From Litsea cubeba (lineage: Eukaryota; Streptophyta; Magnoliopsida; Laurales; Lauraceae), in contig CM022950.1 of assembly GCA_012931725.1 (NCBI GenBank), positions 58,630,491-58,694,490 of the forward strand: a stretch of 64,000 nt of DNA. The letters run 5' to 3'. This document shows positions 11,844 to 23,263 of the stretch, one piece after another. The translations under genes were made by a program, and so were the position numbers. The stretch's first letter is position 1. Every line of letters begins with the position of its first letter. The notes below the pieces were generated by a model, which was not told where the DNA came from, did no database searches, and saw nothing but the letters and a program-made list of their open reading frames with translations.

Positions 11844-12959
11844 TCAACACTCTCTAATGGGCCCCATCTCATTTATGAAAGAGTCACGATCAGTGGACTT
11901 CTTTCCCACTTGAGTGGGCTGCCTTCTCATGTGTATACCTCTCTTGGGTCCCAACCCCTTGGCTAGGGCACCAAAAAAAAATGATATCATGGGATAAAAG
12001 TAAGACTATCAAAGAAAACAAAAGACACTTGACTCTGGTAATATTATTTATTTTTTTTCATTAACATGTTGAATTCGAGTTTAAGGGAAAGTAATATGTT
12101 AATTTGCTCTTAGTGGGACCCACCTAATCACCTTTTTGAGGGGACCACAAATAGAGGACACCTCGAATAGCCACCAACTCTGTGGAATTGCACCAATTTG
12201 AATGGACTAGACCATTGGATTGATTAAAAAAGTTGAATTTGGGGGCCATGATCAATGGGGCTAAGATGATGTGATGGACCTGAGACTCTGTAAAAAGTTA
12301 GGGCCCATCAAGACCTTTCCATCCCTCTCTCATCCCTAGGTGGCCCCATACTGAGGCGCGCACAGGGAGCACACCTTCAAGGTGTGTACCTAAGTAGTCC
12401 TTTATGTATGTATGTATGGAAACTTTTCTCCCCCAACTCTAATATAACAAACAGCATCGACGCACATTGCAAAGGAGACCCCCCCGCCCCGCCCTGCCGC
12501 CCCGTTACCCTCTGAATTTTACTAGGTCCCGTATAACAACCAACATCGATGCACATTGCAAAGGAGAAAATCATCCATATATACAAATCACCTTGCGCAA
12601 AGCTTCAGTGATGCGTAGCTTGCTCGGCCCACTCGGGGCCTTAGTAGTGATGGGAACTGGGGCAAGGGAAGATCATCTGGGTAGGTCCCAGATATCCAAT
12701 TTGAGGTTAATCCCATTTCTCTAACCCTTTGATTGGTGGACCACGAGTTTAACAGGTTTATATCAAAAATAAAAAACTTGAACCTTGATCCACTGGTTTG
12801 GTCCATTTAGATGGTTGGAGACCCAATAGATCCAGTGAAAATAAGGGTGGGAGTCTTGATGGTCCATTCATATCAGTGCCAAGGAGGGGTGCCACACATG
12901 GTTCCTTGCTTGGATTGCTCAGAGCAAGGTAAATGCACATAAAAAATGGCATATATATT
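11844..12959. other. Intergenic spacer
   Basis: No gene is seen here. It holds a 37-bp direct repeat in two copies (12442-12478, 12531-12567; core GCACATTGCAAAGGAGA) and a short GTAT microsatellite near 12405. Confidence 0.55.
12442..12567. repeat. Direct repeat, 37 bp, two copies 89 bp apart
   Basis: Both copies read TATAACAA-C--CATCGAYGCACATTGCAAAGGAGA with few mismatches. They flank a C-rich stretch. Confidence 0.75.
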
Positions 12960-13437
12960 TAGGGCCGCATATGGGCGATTCGGATCGGTTTAGCACTAAA
13001 ACCAACCACCAAAATGAACCTATCGGTTTTTTAATTAACCAATCCGATCCAACTAATGGAGAGGGCTTAGACCGATCCAAACCGAAGTATTTGGTTCGGT
13101 TCTATCGGTTAAACTGTTCATTTTTTATTTTTTTTGAAAATCAGAAATTGAAAATTTCAAAATGATGATACCCTCAAAAGAGGCACATGAGTTGTCGAAT
13201 GCCAGCCAGATGAAACCCTAAAATCTAAATAGTCAAACACTCAAATCACATAATATACTAGCGATTCGGTTTAGGCGGTAACCTGGGGGTTCAAACCGAT
13301 AACCAACCGATCTAAACGGTTTATACGATTTTCAAACAGTAGACCAAATATATCTACTATAAAACCGATCCAAACCTCCTGGCTCGGTTCGATTCGGTCC
13401 GGTTTAGTGGTGATACCGGATTCTCTATGTAGCCCTA
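12960..13437. mobile_element. hAT-type MITE, 478 bp
   Basis: Ends are TAGGGCCGCATA and TATGTAGCCCTA (imperfect inverted repeats). Flanks are TATATATT and CATACATT, 6/8 as a degenerate 8-bp target duplication. The body is rich in CGGTTT/AAACCG motifs. Confidence 0.7.
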
Positions 13438-13669
13438 CATACATTTTATACATTAAAAGGAGCTCGGGAGGCTCTAAGAGAGATCCATTTTGAAATGGAG
13501 CATCCTCGCAATGTCCACATCATCGCCTATGTGGCAACCTTTGATTTGAATTTATGATGTTGTGGGGTCCATATGACTTCCTTGTAAAATCTTAAAATTT
13601 AAATCTCCTCTGAAATATCTAATTTACCCCTAAAATCTCTCTTGCATCTTTCCTTCTCTATATCTTGAA

Positions 13670-15600
13670 AGTCCGAGATTCTTACCCTAGAGGGGGGGGT
13701 GAATAGGGTGAGCTACAACTTAGTGACCAATTATGACAAATTTTAACTTTTTTAAAACAACTAGTCACAAGTGATGATATAGAACTAAAGTGCAAAAGCT
13801 AATAAAAAGAAACATCACAAAGCACACACCATAACACAAAGATTTATAGTGGTTCGGCCTCAAAGCCTACATCCACTATCGGCTTGTGTTCCTACACCCC
13901 ACCGAATTTTCACTATGTATGCTTTTCAATAGGCTAAGCAATAACCTTTACATTATGCTTTTCAAGGCTAAGCAATAACTTTTACATTATGCTTATTAGG
14001 CTAAGCAATAACCTATACAACCGAAGGGTTGGTTCTCTCTCTAAGTAGTGTCTAAAATACACTTGATGGAGATACAATTTAAGCTCAATACAATGCTTCT
14101 TAATTAGTCGGATATAAAAGTGAAAATCTAATTCAACACACAATATGAATGCATAATATGTATGTATGATGTCCTCAATCAATTTGAAAATAAAATCTCA
14201 TAAATGTATGCCAAAGGCTTTTAAAAGTTTTAGCTCATAAAAACATGATTGAGGAAAGAATGCTAATCACATGTTAAAAACTTGTAAAACAGATACCTAT
14301 GTATTCCAAACAAGTTATGAAATTCTAGGAACAAAACATGTGATGCATAAGGATTTCAATCAAATTAACAATATAGCTCAATATATGTATGCTTAAAGCA
14401 TTTGAAAGTGTAAAACACACAAATAGATTTGATTGAAATTAAGGGGCAAATCTAATGTAATTAAAAATACAACTTGAAAATGATATACCAATCAATGCTA
14501 AACAAGTTGTGAAACTTTAAAACAGAAGTACATGTGATTTGTGAAGTCGTTGAATCCAAAACATAAGATAGATTTGAAAGAGATTATCTTCTGATGAAAA
14601 ACAACAACCAAATATTCAACCAAGTATAGGAATCATGTTACATATAATTTCAAAGATGTTTTCAAAACATGATTCACTTAGATATACCAATTTGAGTCCT
14701 ACTTGGTTTGAATCAAGGTGATGCATCCAAAATAATAAATCAATTCAAAACATTTACATGTTAAGGACACAACAAATCATAGTTTAACATGCTAGAAAAG
14801 ATTTACCAAAATTAAAGCAAAGCATGAAAACATATGATTAGGAAAAGCAAGCTTACTTGGATGATTTAACTATTGATTCCAAGCTTTAGCTTTCCAAATG
14901 ACCCTTAGTATTCCTTAGCTCATTCCCCTTTGTTTAGCCTCAAAACACCTTAAGGAGGGCCTCTTAGTTCCTCAAATTTTTCAAATGAATGAACTAGTAT
15001 TTATACCCAAAAAGTGGGTTTCTGCGAGTCCCCGATCGACCCCCACCTTGGATCGGTCGACCTCCCCTTAACTATCAAAAATCAAACCGTTTGAGAAAGA
15101 GCTCAACGGTCATATACCCGGTCGACCTACAGTGTGTTCGGTCGATCTGGTCCATGGGCTTGGTCGACCGACCACACCGTGGGTTGACCCGGGCCCATGG
15201 ACCAAATTCCCCAAAAATGCATATTTCAAAGGTTTTTCTTTGGGGGACTTTTGGGCCACTAAGTCAAGCATTGAAACATGATTTAAATCAATCTAAGTGT
15301 TTTAAAAATATAAATCCTAAAATGCCAAAGATGATTTAAAACTTTTTAAAACCATAGGCAAGCTTGATTTATAAAACTTATTTTTCAAAAACAAATGCAT
15401 CCAAGTTTAAATCCAAGACATGCATAAATCATTATTTCTAAAAGACTTAAAACAATGCATGTGAAAATCAAGATTTCTAAATCAATGCAAGTGTGAAAAT
15501 TCAAATGATGATTAAAATGAATAATGCATCCATCAAATTGCTAAACACAAAATCCCTAACATATCTACCCAAAATCTCTTTAATTTCAATGAGATTAAAG
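13670..15600. repeat. Unclassified dispersed repeat (retroelement-derived)
   Basis: It begins with a TACCCTAGAG run followed by eight G and GTGAATAGGG, and a GTGGTTCGGC stretch follows at ~13850. I know this combination from dispersed plant retroelement sequences but cannot assign a family. No protein is recognisable. A cluster of GGTCGACC palindromes lies at 15035-15190. Limits are approximate. Confidence 0.4.
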
Positions 15601-15823
15601 TTTTGACTTCATCTTCCCAGGTGGTCTTTCATCATGTTAGTTGATTAGCTAATGGAATGGTGGACATGCTAGTAAGATAAGCATTAGGTTTGATAGTTCC
15701 TTTAGTAGCATCTCTTTTGTAATTATTGTCTATGTCAAGTATATTTCTCTTATACTAACGTTTCGTTACTTCTTTTTTTTTTTTTTTTGCTATACTTTTG
15801 TGTACGTGAACTTTGATCTCTTA

Positions 15824-16126
15824 GGGCCTGTTTCTTTGCTGGAATTCCAAGAATTTCTATCTAGGGAGTTCCTGAATTCCCATACATAGTGGAATTCCTG
15901 GATGCTCATTTGGGCTTGAGCATCCAAGAATTCCACCAAAATGCAAAGGGATTGGAATTCTTGGATTCCCAAAGGTCAAAAGAGACCTTCCATGTGACTG
16001 GAATCCAGAAATACTAGTGAAGATACATGAAATTCAGAAATTTCAGGGGACAGCCTGTCACATCATGTCCAGGAATTCCTAGACATAGTGAATTCTTGGC
16101 AGAAATTCCACTAAAGAAACAAGGTC
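15824..16126. mobile_element. Tourist-like (PIF/Harbinger) MITE, 303 bp
   Basis: Ends are GGGCCTGTTTCTTT and, inverted, GACCTTGTTTCTTT. A TTA duplication flanks both sides (15821-15823, 16127-16129), diagnostic for this superfamily. GGAATTCC-type palindromes recur inside. It has no coding capacity. Confidence 0.85.
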
Positions 16127-16307
16127 TTAATATAAGCTAATTATTCCTAGACATGGTGAATTCCCCTGTTATTGCAAAACCAGAATTTCCCCATTTTTTT
16201 TAGATGAACACAGTGACTCTACAATCCTAATAAGCTAATTAATATGTCCTCAAACTAAATTCCTTAATTACATAGAAGCAAAACCATTATATATACCTCT
16301 CCATAGG

Positions 16308-16691
16308 AAACTAAGTTATCTCCACCAATTTAGGATGGAAGAGCACTAAATTACCTATATTAATCCATCGCAATAATTATTATCCCATTAATTGGATCCT
16401 CACTACTTCCTCCCAAAGAAATCTCTTTCGAATCTCAATTTGAAGACGATCTTGTAGAACTATAATTAAGGCTGGCAAAGGACCGGGCCCATGGTTGTCA
16501 AACTAAGTTATCTCTACCAATTTAGGATGGAAGAGCACTAAATTACCTATATTAATCCATCGCAATAATTATTATCCCATTAATTGGATCCTCACTACTT
16601 CCTCCCAAAGAAATCTCTTTCGAATCTCAATTTGAAGACGATCTTGTAGAGCTATAATTAAGGCTGGCAAAGGACCGGGCCCATGGTTGTC
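16308..16691. repeat. 192-bp tandem duplication, two copies
   Basis: Copies 16308-16499 and 16500-16691 differ at about two positions (TCTCCACC/TCTCTACC and GAACTATA/GAGCTATA). The unit includes the first ~33 bp of the hAT element that starts at 16659, so the duplication is younger than that insertion. Confidence 0.92.
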
Positions 16692-17831
16692 TTTATCCTA
16701 CCCTCAATAGATGCAGGGCTGGGCCCGGACAGGCCCAAGCCCTTGGAGGCATGCACTACCTAGGCCCTTACACTACCCTTGAAGGCTAGGGCATGGCTCA
16801 GGGCCTTCAAGCTATAAAACCATTATTTATTTATTTTAACACTGTGACCAAGTATCGAATATCAACCAAGCATTATTTTTTCTAACCTCTATTGCAAAGG
16901 GACCACTAAGAGAACGTTTAGAGAATAGAAGTCGTCTCTCTCTAAATTTTATTTTATCGGACAAAATCATATATGCTTTGGTGACGTGGGTTGTAAATGT
17001 ATGATTTTGTCTATTTTGTCAAAGAAATAAAATCGTTAATGAGTCTGTTCTATCCCACACCTTTCACAAAAGTTTCCATCTACCAAACCATTCCAATGGA
17101 GTCTTATCATTGAGAGATGTTAAAACCTTTACATTCACTTGCCTTTTATGAATTGACATTATTTTCAATTTAAAACTGATATGACTATTAAGCTTTGTTG
17201 GATTTAAGTCACAAAAATAAATACACTAAAAAAAATCACTGTTAGTTCAGAGTTTACAAATTGGGAGTTATAATTATCTAATTAAAAGAATATTTGTATC
17301 ACCCCATATTCTTGAAGTTCCATGCATATACAAATTTCCTTTCTAAAAATCGGTTGACATCCCAAATTGCTTGATAGGAGGAAAAAGTGTATCCTTATTA
17401 ACAAAAATACACCCCTTGTGTACTAGCAAGAATATATAAAAATAATATAATTAAAATTCTTAAATAAGTGTAACACTTATTGCTTAAGCTTTAAGCATAC
17501 TAGATAACTTAAATAATTAAATAGAGATGAAATGAACGAAGTATGCACGTGTATGAGTTTTTAGAGCATTTTGTAATGGGTTTAGGGGCATGAAATTGCA
17601 TTCGTATTTTTATTTTATTATTGCTATGTGACTGTTATATGAGCATTTTAGTGTGTACACACACAAAAGAAAAAGTAGGAGGCCAGGGATTGGCCCGACC
17701 CTCAAATTTCATGGCCTGTAAAAATTTGTCAAAGCCCGGCCCTAGGGCTTATCCTTAGAAATAGAATCACTCATTCTAAGGGTTTTTTGAGGGCCAGGCC
17801 CCCTTGTCTCAAAGCCAAATTGACAGCCCTA
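16659..17831. mobile_element. Non-autonomous hAT-type element, 1.17 kb
   Basis: Ends are TAAGGCTGGCAAA and, inverted, TAGGGCTGTCAAT. Flanks are GCTATAAT and GATGTAAT (6/8). Subterminal regions are rich in GGGCCC-type motifs on both sides. No open reading frame of note. Confidence 0.7.
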
Positions 17832-18434
17832 GATGTAATTTATTGTAATGATTCAATCCCACCCTATAATTTCTTGAAAGTCCAAATTGACAGCCAGGTC
17901 TATAATTACATTTATTTTCTTTCATAAAATCAATAGTTTACCCAATTGCTACAAAAGAATTATGTGTATTTATTTAACAATGCACACTTCTTTCAAGATT
18001 CTTATCCAGATCAATATACCAGGAACCACCCCATGTGCATCCAAACTAGATTTATAAAAGTTTTAATCAATCTTGATTTACATTCATATATCTTCTAGAA
18101 CCAAAATGCTCTGCAACCCTTTTTTTTTTTTCATATCAGATAATATTTTTTTTTATCTAGCTAATAGCACCCTCCTTGACTTACTTAGTTGGACATTTAT
18201 TGCTAAAAGTATTGGGAGCTGCAGACTTAAGATTTGGGGCCCACTTAAGATAGAGGTGTTTAAAAGGTGACATCATGAATTAGTGGATGAGGCAGCCATG
18301 GACACAATCCAATGATAATAAAATTATAGAGAAAGTGTAGTATTATATATTGTAATAGAATATTAATATTAACATTAATATTAACATTAATATTAATATT
18401 ATATTAATATTATATTAATACTTATATATATTAC
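17832..18434. other. AT-rich intergenic spacer
   Basis: No gene is seen here. An ATTAAT-type simple repeat occupies 18362-18420. Confidence 0.6.
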
Positions 18435-18588
18435 AGAGAGATGCTCCTATGAAAAATGTTCTCACCTTACTATGAGAGATAAGGTGGGGGCCCTCACATC
18501 CATATCCCATGCCAACAACTTAAATGTGAGGGCCCCCACCCCTATCTTTCATATAAGGTGAGAAAATCTCTCATAGGAGCATCTCCCT
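18435..18588. mobile_element. Fold-back MITE, 154 bp
   Basis: Two arms of about 62 bp (ends AGRGAGATGCTCCTATGA) are inverted around a ~28-bp loop. Each arm carries GGTGGGGGCCCTCACA and CTCACCTTAT. RNA from it would form one long hairpin. The target duplication is unclear. Confidence 0.75.
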
Positions 18589-18709
18589 ATATGTAATATG
18601 TTTGCTTTAAAGAATAAATTAATGAAATACTAATATTTATATTAATACTACATCAATATTAGTGTACACATAAATGTTACTTTTCATATTAATATACATA
18701 TTATCATAA

Positions 18710-18877
18710 AAAACCCCAAGGGGTAGCTCAGTTAGCCTAGGACTACGGTTTGCACCCGGAGGTTGTGGGTTCGAAACTGCACTACCACACTGGGGCCACA
18801 GAAAATTTTACCCGGCTTTCTCTCCTGGGCCCGTAGGGATTATTCTGGCCCAAAGGGCTGGGAACCCTACGTTATAA

Positions 18878-18908
<31 letters not shown>

Positions 18909-18911
18909 CAC
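18710..18911 (+). mobile_element. tRNA-derived SINE, complete, with 14-bp target duplication
   Basis: The head resembles a tRNA: A box TAGCTCAGTTAG at 18724-18735 and B box GGTTCGAAACT at 18768-18778. A SINE body with CCGGCTTTCTC and GGGAACCCTACG follows, then a TA/TG simple-repeat tail. Perfect copies of ACATATTATCATAA flank it at 18696-18709 and 18912-18925. It is not a functional tRNA: there is no 3' acceptor stem pairing and a long non-tRNA body follows. Confidence 0.92.
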
Positions 18912-18925
18912 ACATATTATCATAA

Positions 18926-20626
18926 TGTAATATTACAATTTTCTATGATGTTTATATTGAAAATATATATTAAGGTATAGGTAAACATAATATTATATAT
19001 TATAATATACTATAAATATTAAATCCTTTTTATTTTCTAATCAAGGCCCTGTGCTAAGCCCGTGCCTCCTTCATTAGTATATTTTTATAGTATTCTAGCA
19101 TATGGGTTCAACCTCATCAGGTCAATGTTTAGGTCCATTACATGTCTTTATTTATAGTTGGGATCAATGTGGATGACACTGCATGAGTCCAATCTGGTTA
19201 CTAGGCAAATGTGATAAGCAAGGTCAATTATGTGGTCCCTACTGAAAAATGGAGGCTTTACTTGACTTTTACTATACTTGTAAAGTGCCATACTAGCCCA
19301 AGTTTGATGACTTCAACATACGAGCGTTCTTGGATAGATGGAGTCTTGGATTGATGGGAAGGTTAATGAAAAATATATTTAGATCAACTGTACAGATGAG
19401 AAGATGGGGTGTGATCTTAGTTGGATTATCTAATCCATTTTAGAGTTTTAGCATATTCGTCCTCCTTAAATTTATTATCTTCAATTTCATGACCTAAATC
19501 ATATAATGTTACCAGAGTTATTTGACCCTGGTCAACATTATTTTTTTAAACTTTTTAGCACAATATCCCATGATATCATGAGATTTATCAATTTTTGTAT
19601 CATACTTTTTCTGCAACTAGCAAATAAATTTGTTTTGTATAGAATACAAAAAATGACATTTTGTGAAAAGTAAATACACATCTGATTATCATTTCTTAGG
19701 TTCTATCATTTGAGAGAAAAAAAAAAAAAAAAACCTCCCTACGATGCTACATAAAAGCCACGACATCATGGGACGGTCCGATGATATCATGAGATTTATC
19801 AGTTTCTGTGACGTACACTATTCCCATGATATCATAGGATCTAGGGCACAAAAAGTTTTTTAAAAAATGTTGATTAGATTTAAGCGACTCTAGTGACATT
19901 ATCTGACTTTTGGTCATAAAATTGAAAAAAATGAATTTAAGGAGGACTAATACGTCAAAAACCCATCCATGTTCAAAATCGGTTGGATACAGGTTGAGCT
20001 TTAATTCATAGAAATCCCTAATCAACCCAACCCGTTTTCACTCAACCTGTTACCACCCCTGGCCTCAGTAGTTTTTTTAATTACATTCAAAATATCTTCC
20101 CATGTTTAGAACATCGACTGTCAATCCTTTATTCTTTTGATTTGTTGATTGGTGTGAGCTTCTTATTTACTCCTCTAATGTCCAACTCATTTTACTTTGT
20201 GGTTGGATTCTTGTGATCAATACGATGCTTTATATGTGCTTGGTTAAAGGAAAAAAAAATAAATTATAGCATCAATGTTGATGTGATCACACAACACTTC
20301 TACATGCAAGCCTTTGCAATCATGCAACGCTTATAGATGAAAATCTGAATTTGAGAAATGACTATTAAGTAAGATTATCCTTTATATGCAAGTAAATATA
20401 GAGCTGGTTTATATGCCTAGAACTTATTATGCTTTGTACATATTTTGGTTTTAAAAGGGTCTTTAACTGATACCTTACAAAAAGGACTAACAGAGTTTCT
20501 TCTGTTTTCTCATTGTTAATAGGAAAGTGCTGTGGTAAAACACTCACTGACGTCATTGGTCGACCATCACTTACCCTCTCCAAGGGAATCTTGAATCTAT
20601 CTTGGCTATTGTGTCTGTTGTTTGGC
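18926..20626. other. Intergenic spacer upstream of F-box gene
   Basis: No gene is seen here. It contains repeated CATGATATCATG palindromes (near 19569, 19784, 19834), the direct repeat GATATCATGAGATTTATCA (19572 and 19785), a poly-A run near 19715-19732, and a hAT-like right end (TTACCACCCCTGG near 20050) without a clear partner. Confidence 0.5.
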
Positions 20627-21745
20627 ATGGAAGAAACTAGTAGCTGGTCCGATCTTCCTCAATGTGTTGCTGAACTAATCTTGAAGCATCTAAGCGTACC
20701 TAATTGCCTTAGTTTTGGCTCCGTTTGTCGATCATGGTGCCTAGCCCAAAGACATTGTCCTCATCATCTTGGACCACCCTTCATCGTCTTTTATAGAAGC
20801 GCGGCCGCCGCACGCGGCGTCATCGAAATTCTCAGTCTCCCGGACCAAAGAATATACAAAATGCCAGTGCAGCTCAATCTTCCTTTCTCCTGCGTTTCAT
20901 CTTCCCATGGTTGGATGTTGTTGCAAACCATTAATAGATGCATATTAGTGAAGAATAATGAATGTGTCAACCTTCCAACGGGCTTCCGCTACCTCGATTG
21001 CCTTTTCTTCTCCACTCCATCTGATCCTGAAGGCATTCTCTTCGTCAGAAATTCAACCAATATTAAATTCTTGCTATATCAACGTTGTGACAGACGGTTT
21101 GATGAATATCATTGGAATGAAACTGCTGTGTCTAATACCATCTTCCATGAAGGAAAGTTGTATACATTATCATTGAAAAGAGAAAACAAAAGAAAGTTCC
21201 ATGCATTGAATGATGATGATTGGAGTCCAGATGATGATCAGTATCTGAGTCTCATGGTCGTCGACCCTCTCTTTCCATGTAATACTACTACTATGAAGAT
21301 GAAATTGGAAGTACTGAATAGTACTCAGTTACGATCAACGTTAGTGATATATCGTGCATTTGTTTTGGTGGAATCTTGTGGAGAGATATTAATGGTGCGA
21401 ATTATGGAAAACGATGTCAGTAGCCTCAGCTGTGATGTTTTTCAAGCAGACTTCATTAAGATGGAGTGGATAAACGTGGAAAACTTGGGTGATAGGATAT
21501 TATTCTTGAGTCAAGGAGGTTCAGTTTCCATTTGTGCCAGCGAAATGGGGTACAAGGGGAATCGCATATACTACATTCCTAATACGTTTGAGAGGAGTGA
21601 ACGTGTGTACATGGAATTAGACGGTACCAATGGTTCCTACATGGAATTTAAATTGGGTAGAGATGGAGTGACAATTCACTCTATTCCAGTGAAGGGTAAT
21701 GATTGTGTGATAGTTGATGCCTGGCTCACACCATGTAACCCCTAG
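20627..21745 (+). CDS. F-box protein with DUF295 (KIB-type) domain
   Basis: A single exon encodes 372 residues. An F-box lies at residues ~7-42 (WSDLPQCVAELILKHL then FGSVCRSWCLA), the Skp1-binding module of SCF ubiquitin ligases. The DUF295 region follows, with HGWMLL (~92-99), FFSTPSDP (~127-133), the typical LGDRILFL...SVSICASE and GNRIYY (~287-316), and the usual WLTP ending. The ATG at 20627 is chosen because the F-box follows at once; an upstream in-frame ATG (20513) would add 38 unrelated residues. No stop or frameshift is seen, and the length suits the family. Substrate is unknown; the family is large and many copies are lineage-specific. A Tat retroelement sits 198 bp past the stop codon. 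Confidence 0.9.
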   Translation: MEETSSWSDLPQCVAELILKHLSVPNCLSFGSVCRSWCLAQRHCPHHLGPPFIVFYRSAAAARGVIEILSLPDQRIYKMPVQLNLPFSCVSSSHGWMLLQTINRCILVKNNECVNLPTGFRYLDCLFFSTPSDPEGILFVRNSTNIKFLLYQRCDRRFDEYHWNETAVSNTIFHEGKLYTLSLKRENKRKFHALNDDDWSPDDDQYLSLMVVDPLFPCNTTTMKMKLEVLNSTQLRSTLVIYRAFVLVESCGEILMVRIMENDVSSLSCDVFQADFIKMEWINVENLGDRILFLSQGGSVSICASEMGYKGNRIYYIPNTFERSERVYMELDGTNGSYMEFKLGRDGVTIHSIPVKGNDCVIVDAWLTPCNP

Positions 21746-21943
21746 GCTGAAGTCCATAATTTTACTTTTCATAATTGATTTTCTTCTAATGATGCTATAG
21801 TCTGTTGCTTTTGACGTTTTTAACATCTATTTGCCTTTACAATTGTAGTTAAATTAGAATAACATATGGTAATTTATGTATACATTGTCATAGTATTGCA
21901 ATATACCTCTATAGTTGCCTAATTTGGAAGAAAGAATTGATGG

Positions 21944-22829
21944 TGTAGGTGCAGAAAATAATGACCCACAATAAGGAGGGAGCCTTAGAGGACTTATCCG
22001 ATGATGATGATGACTGGGTGCCGTCCGAAAGCCTGAAAGGGAAGAGCAAACGGTCAGAGGACCCTGGCCTGGGCGGCGCAAGGCTCTCCGATGCCAAAGT
22101 CAGTGAATGAACTGGAACAATGGAAGGAGAGGAAGAAGAGAGACAGAGTAACGGCTCTGTGTATGAAATTGTGCGTACCTTTGATGGTGATTTGAGCCTC
22201 TATTTATAGAGTTTGGGACGTATCTTTGGGAGATATCGTAGTGTAGGTCTCATGATTCGACTGGGAAGTCATGATCAGCCCACGTTGCCATAAATGCGGT
22301 CCAATCCAGCCCACTCTGCATTAAATGCGCGTCGGATCAGCCCACGTTGCATTTAATGCGCGTCTTATTGGGCCAGATCGTGTTGGACGCCTTTGGCGGT
22401 AGGGGATCGTGGGATCTGCCCTCGGGCCTTGCCCTGATGTGGCCTCAGCCGCTGGATGCCGCCCTGTCAGGATATGGCGAAGATTGTGAGCGGCTGGATG
22501 TCGTGTCTGTCCCACTAGCTCGTGCCCTTATCCCTCCACGTGCCTGGTGACGTGGGGGATGAGGGGCGTGAGTGGAGACTCTTTCTGGCTTCGGCTTCCA
22601 TCCCGGCTTCTTCAGCCGAGGTGGAGCTTTCTGCCGAGATGGCATCCGGGGTGGGCCAGTTCGGCGCTAGTGGCCCGGAGCCGCCCGACTTCGGCCGGAC
22701 CTCCTGTCCTGGTAGCCGGGGTGAGCTTGGTGCCACGTGGATGGCACGCGGATAGCACGTGAGAGTGCTTAGCCTCATCTGATGGCTGTGATTAGCGTAA
22801 TCCTGTGGTTCTGGAAATCTCCCCACACA
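21944..22829 (-). repeat. 3' LTR of the non-autonomous Tat element
   Basis: Near-identical to 28327-29213, with differences near 22242, 22248, 22368, 22472, 22529, 22657 and 22661. The - strand TATA box is at 22201-22208. It lies next to the 3' end of the F-box gene in the opposite orientation. Confidence 0.95.
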
Positions 22830-22848
22830 ATTGCCCCTAGCTTTTGAC
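22830..22848 (-). other. Polypurine tract
   Basis: The - strand AAAGCTAGGGGCAAT abuts the 3' LTR start, matching the tract of the first Tat element (AAGCTGGGGGCAATTA). Confidence 0.8.
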
Positions 22849-23057
22849 CTCTTGAGTGCCTTGGCCTTTAGTGGTTGAAAGCTAGAAGACTCGCCTGGGG
22901 ATGCGGCGGTCATTGCCTGGTGTCGCTTCAACTGTCCTGAAGCGATAAATGCTCTGTCTTGCCTGTACTGGGAAGCGAGTCGACGGCTACACGCGTCGCC
23001 TCTTCACTGATTGCGGTGTCTGCCGGGATCCCTGTGAATGATCCAGTTGCGAGCTGA

Positions 23058-23226
23058 GCTGCATCCGGTTCCGAGGCGTCCACTTCAAGTTCGGAACCGT
23101 CGAACCTAGCGGCCAAGTTTAGGCGGGGGTCTTCTTCGTCTGCGACGCCATCTTCTGCCAGCACCCGCGCTGCTTCGAGCTCGGGAGGTGCTGGCGCTAC
23201 TTCAGCTTCTGCTCCTGCTCCAGCTT

Positions 23227-23263
<37 letters not shown>

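Noticed and set aside
18713..18785. Functional tRNA gene
   Set aside because: Only the A and B boxes match. Acceptor stem pairing is missing and a SINE body and target duplication follow.
20513..20626. Upstream start of the F-box ORF (38 extra residues)
   Set aside because: The extension is unlike the family, which normally begins a few residues before the F-box; the ATG at 20627 fits.
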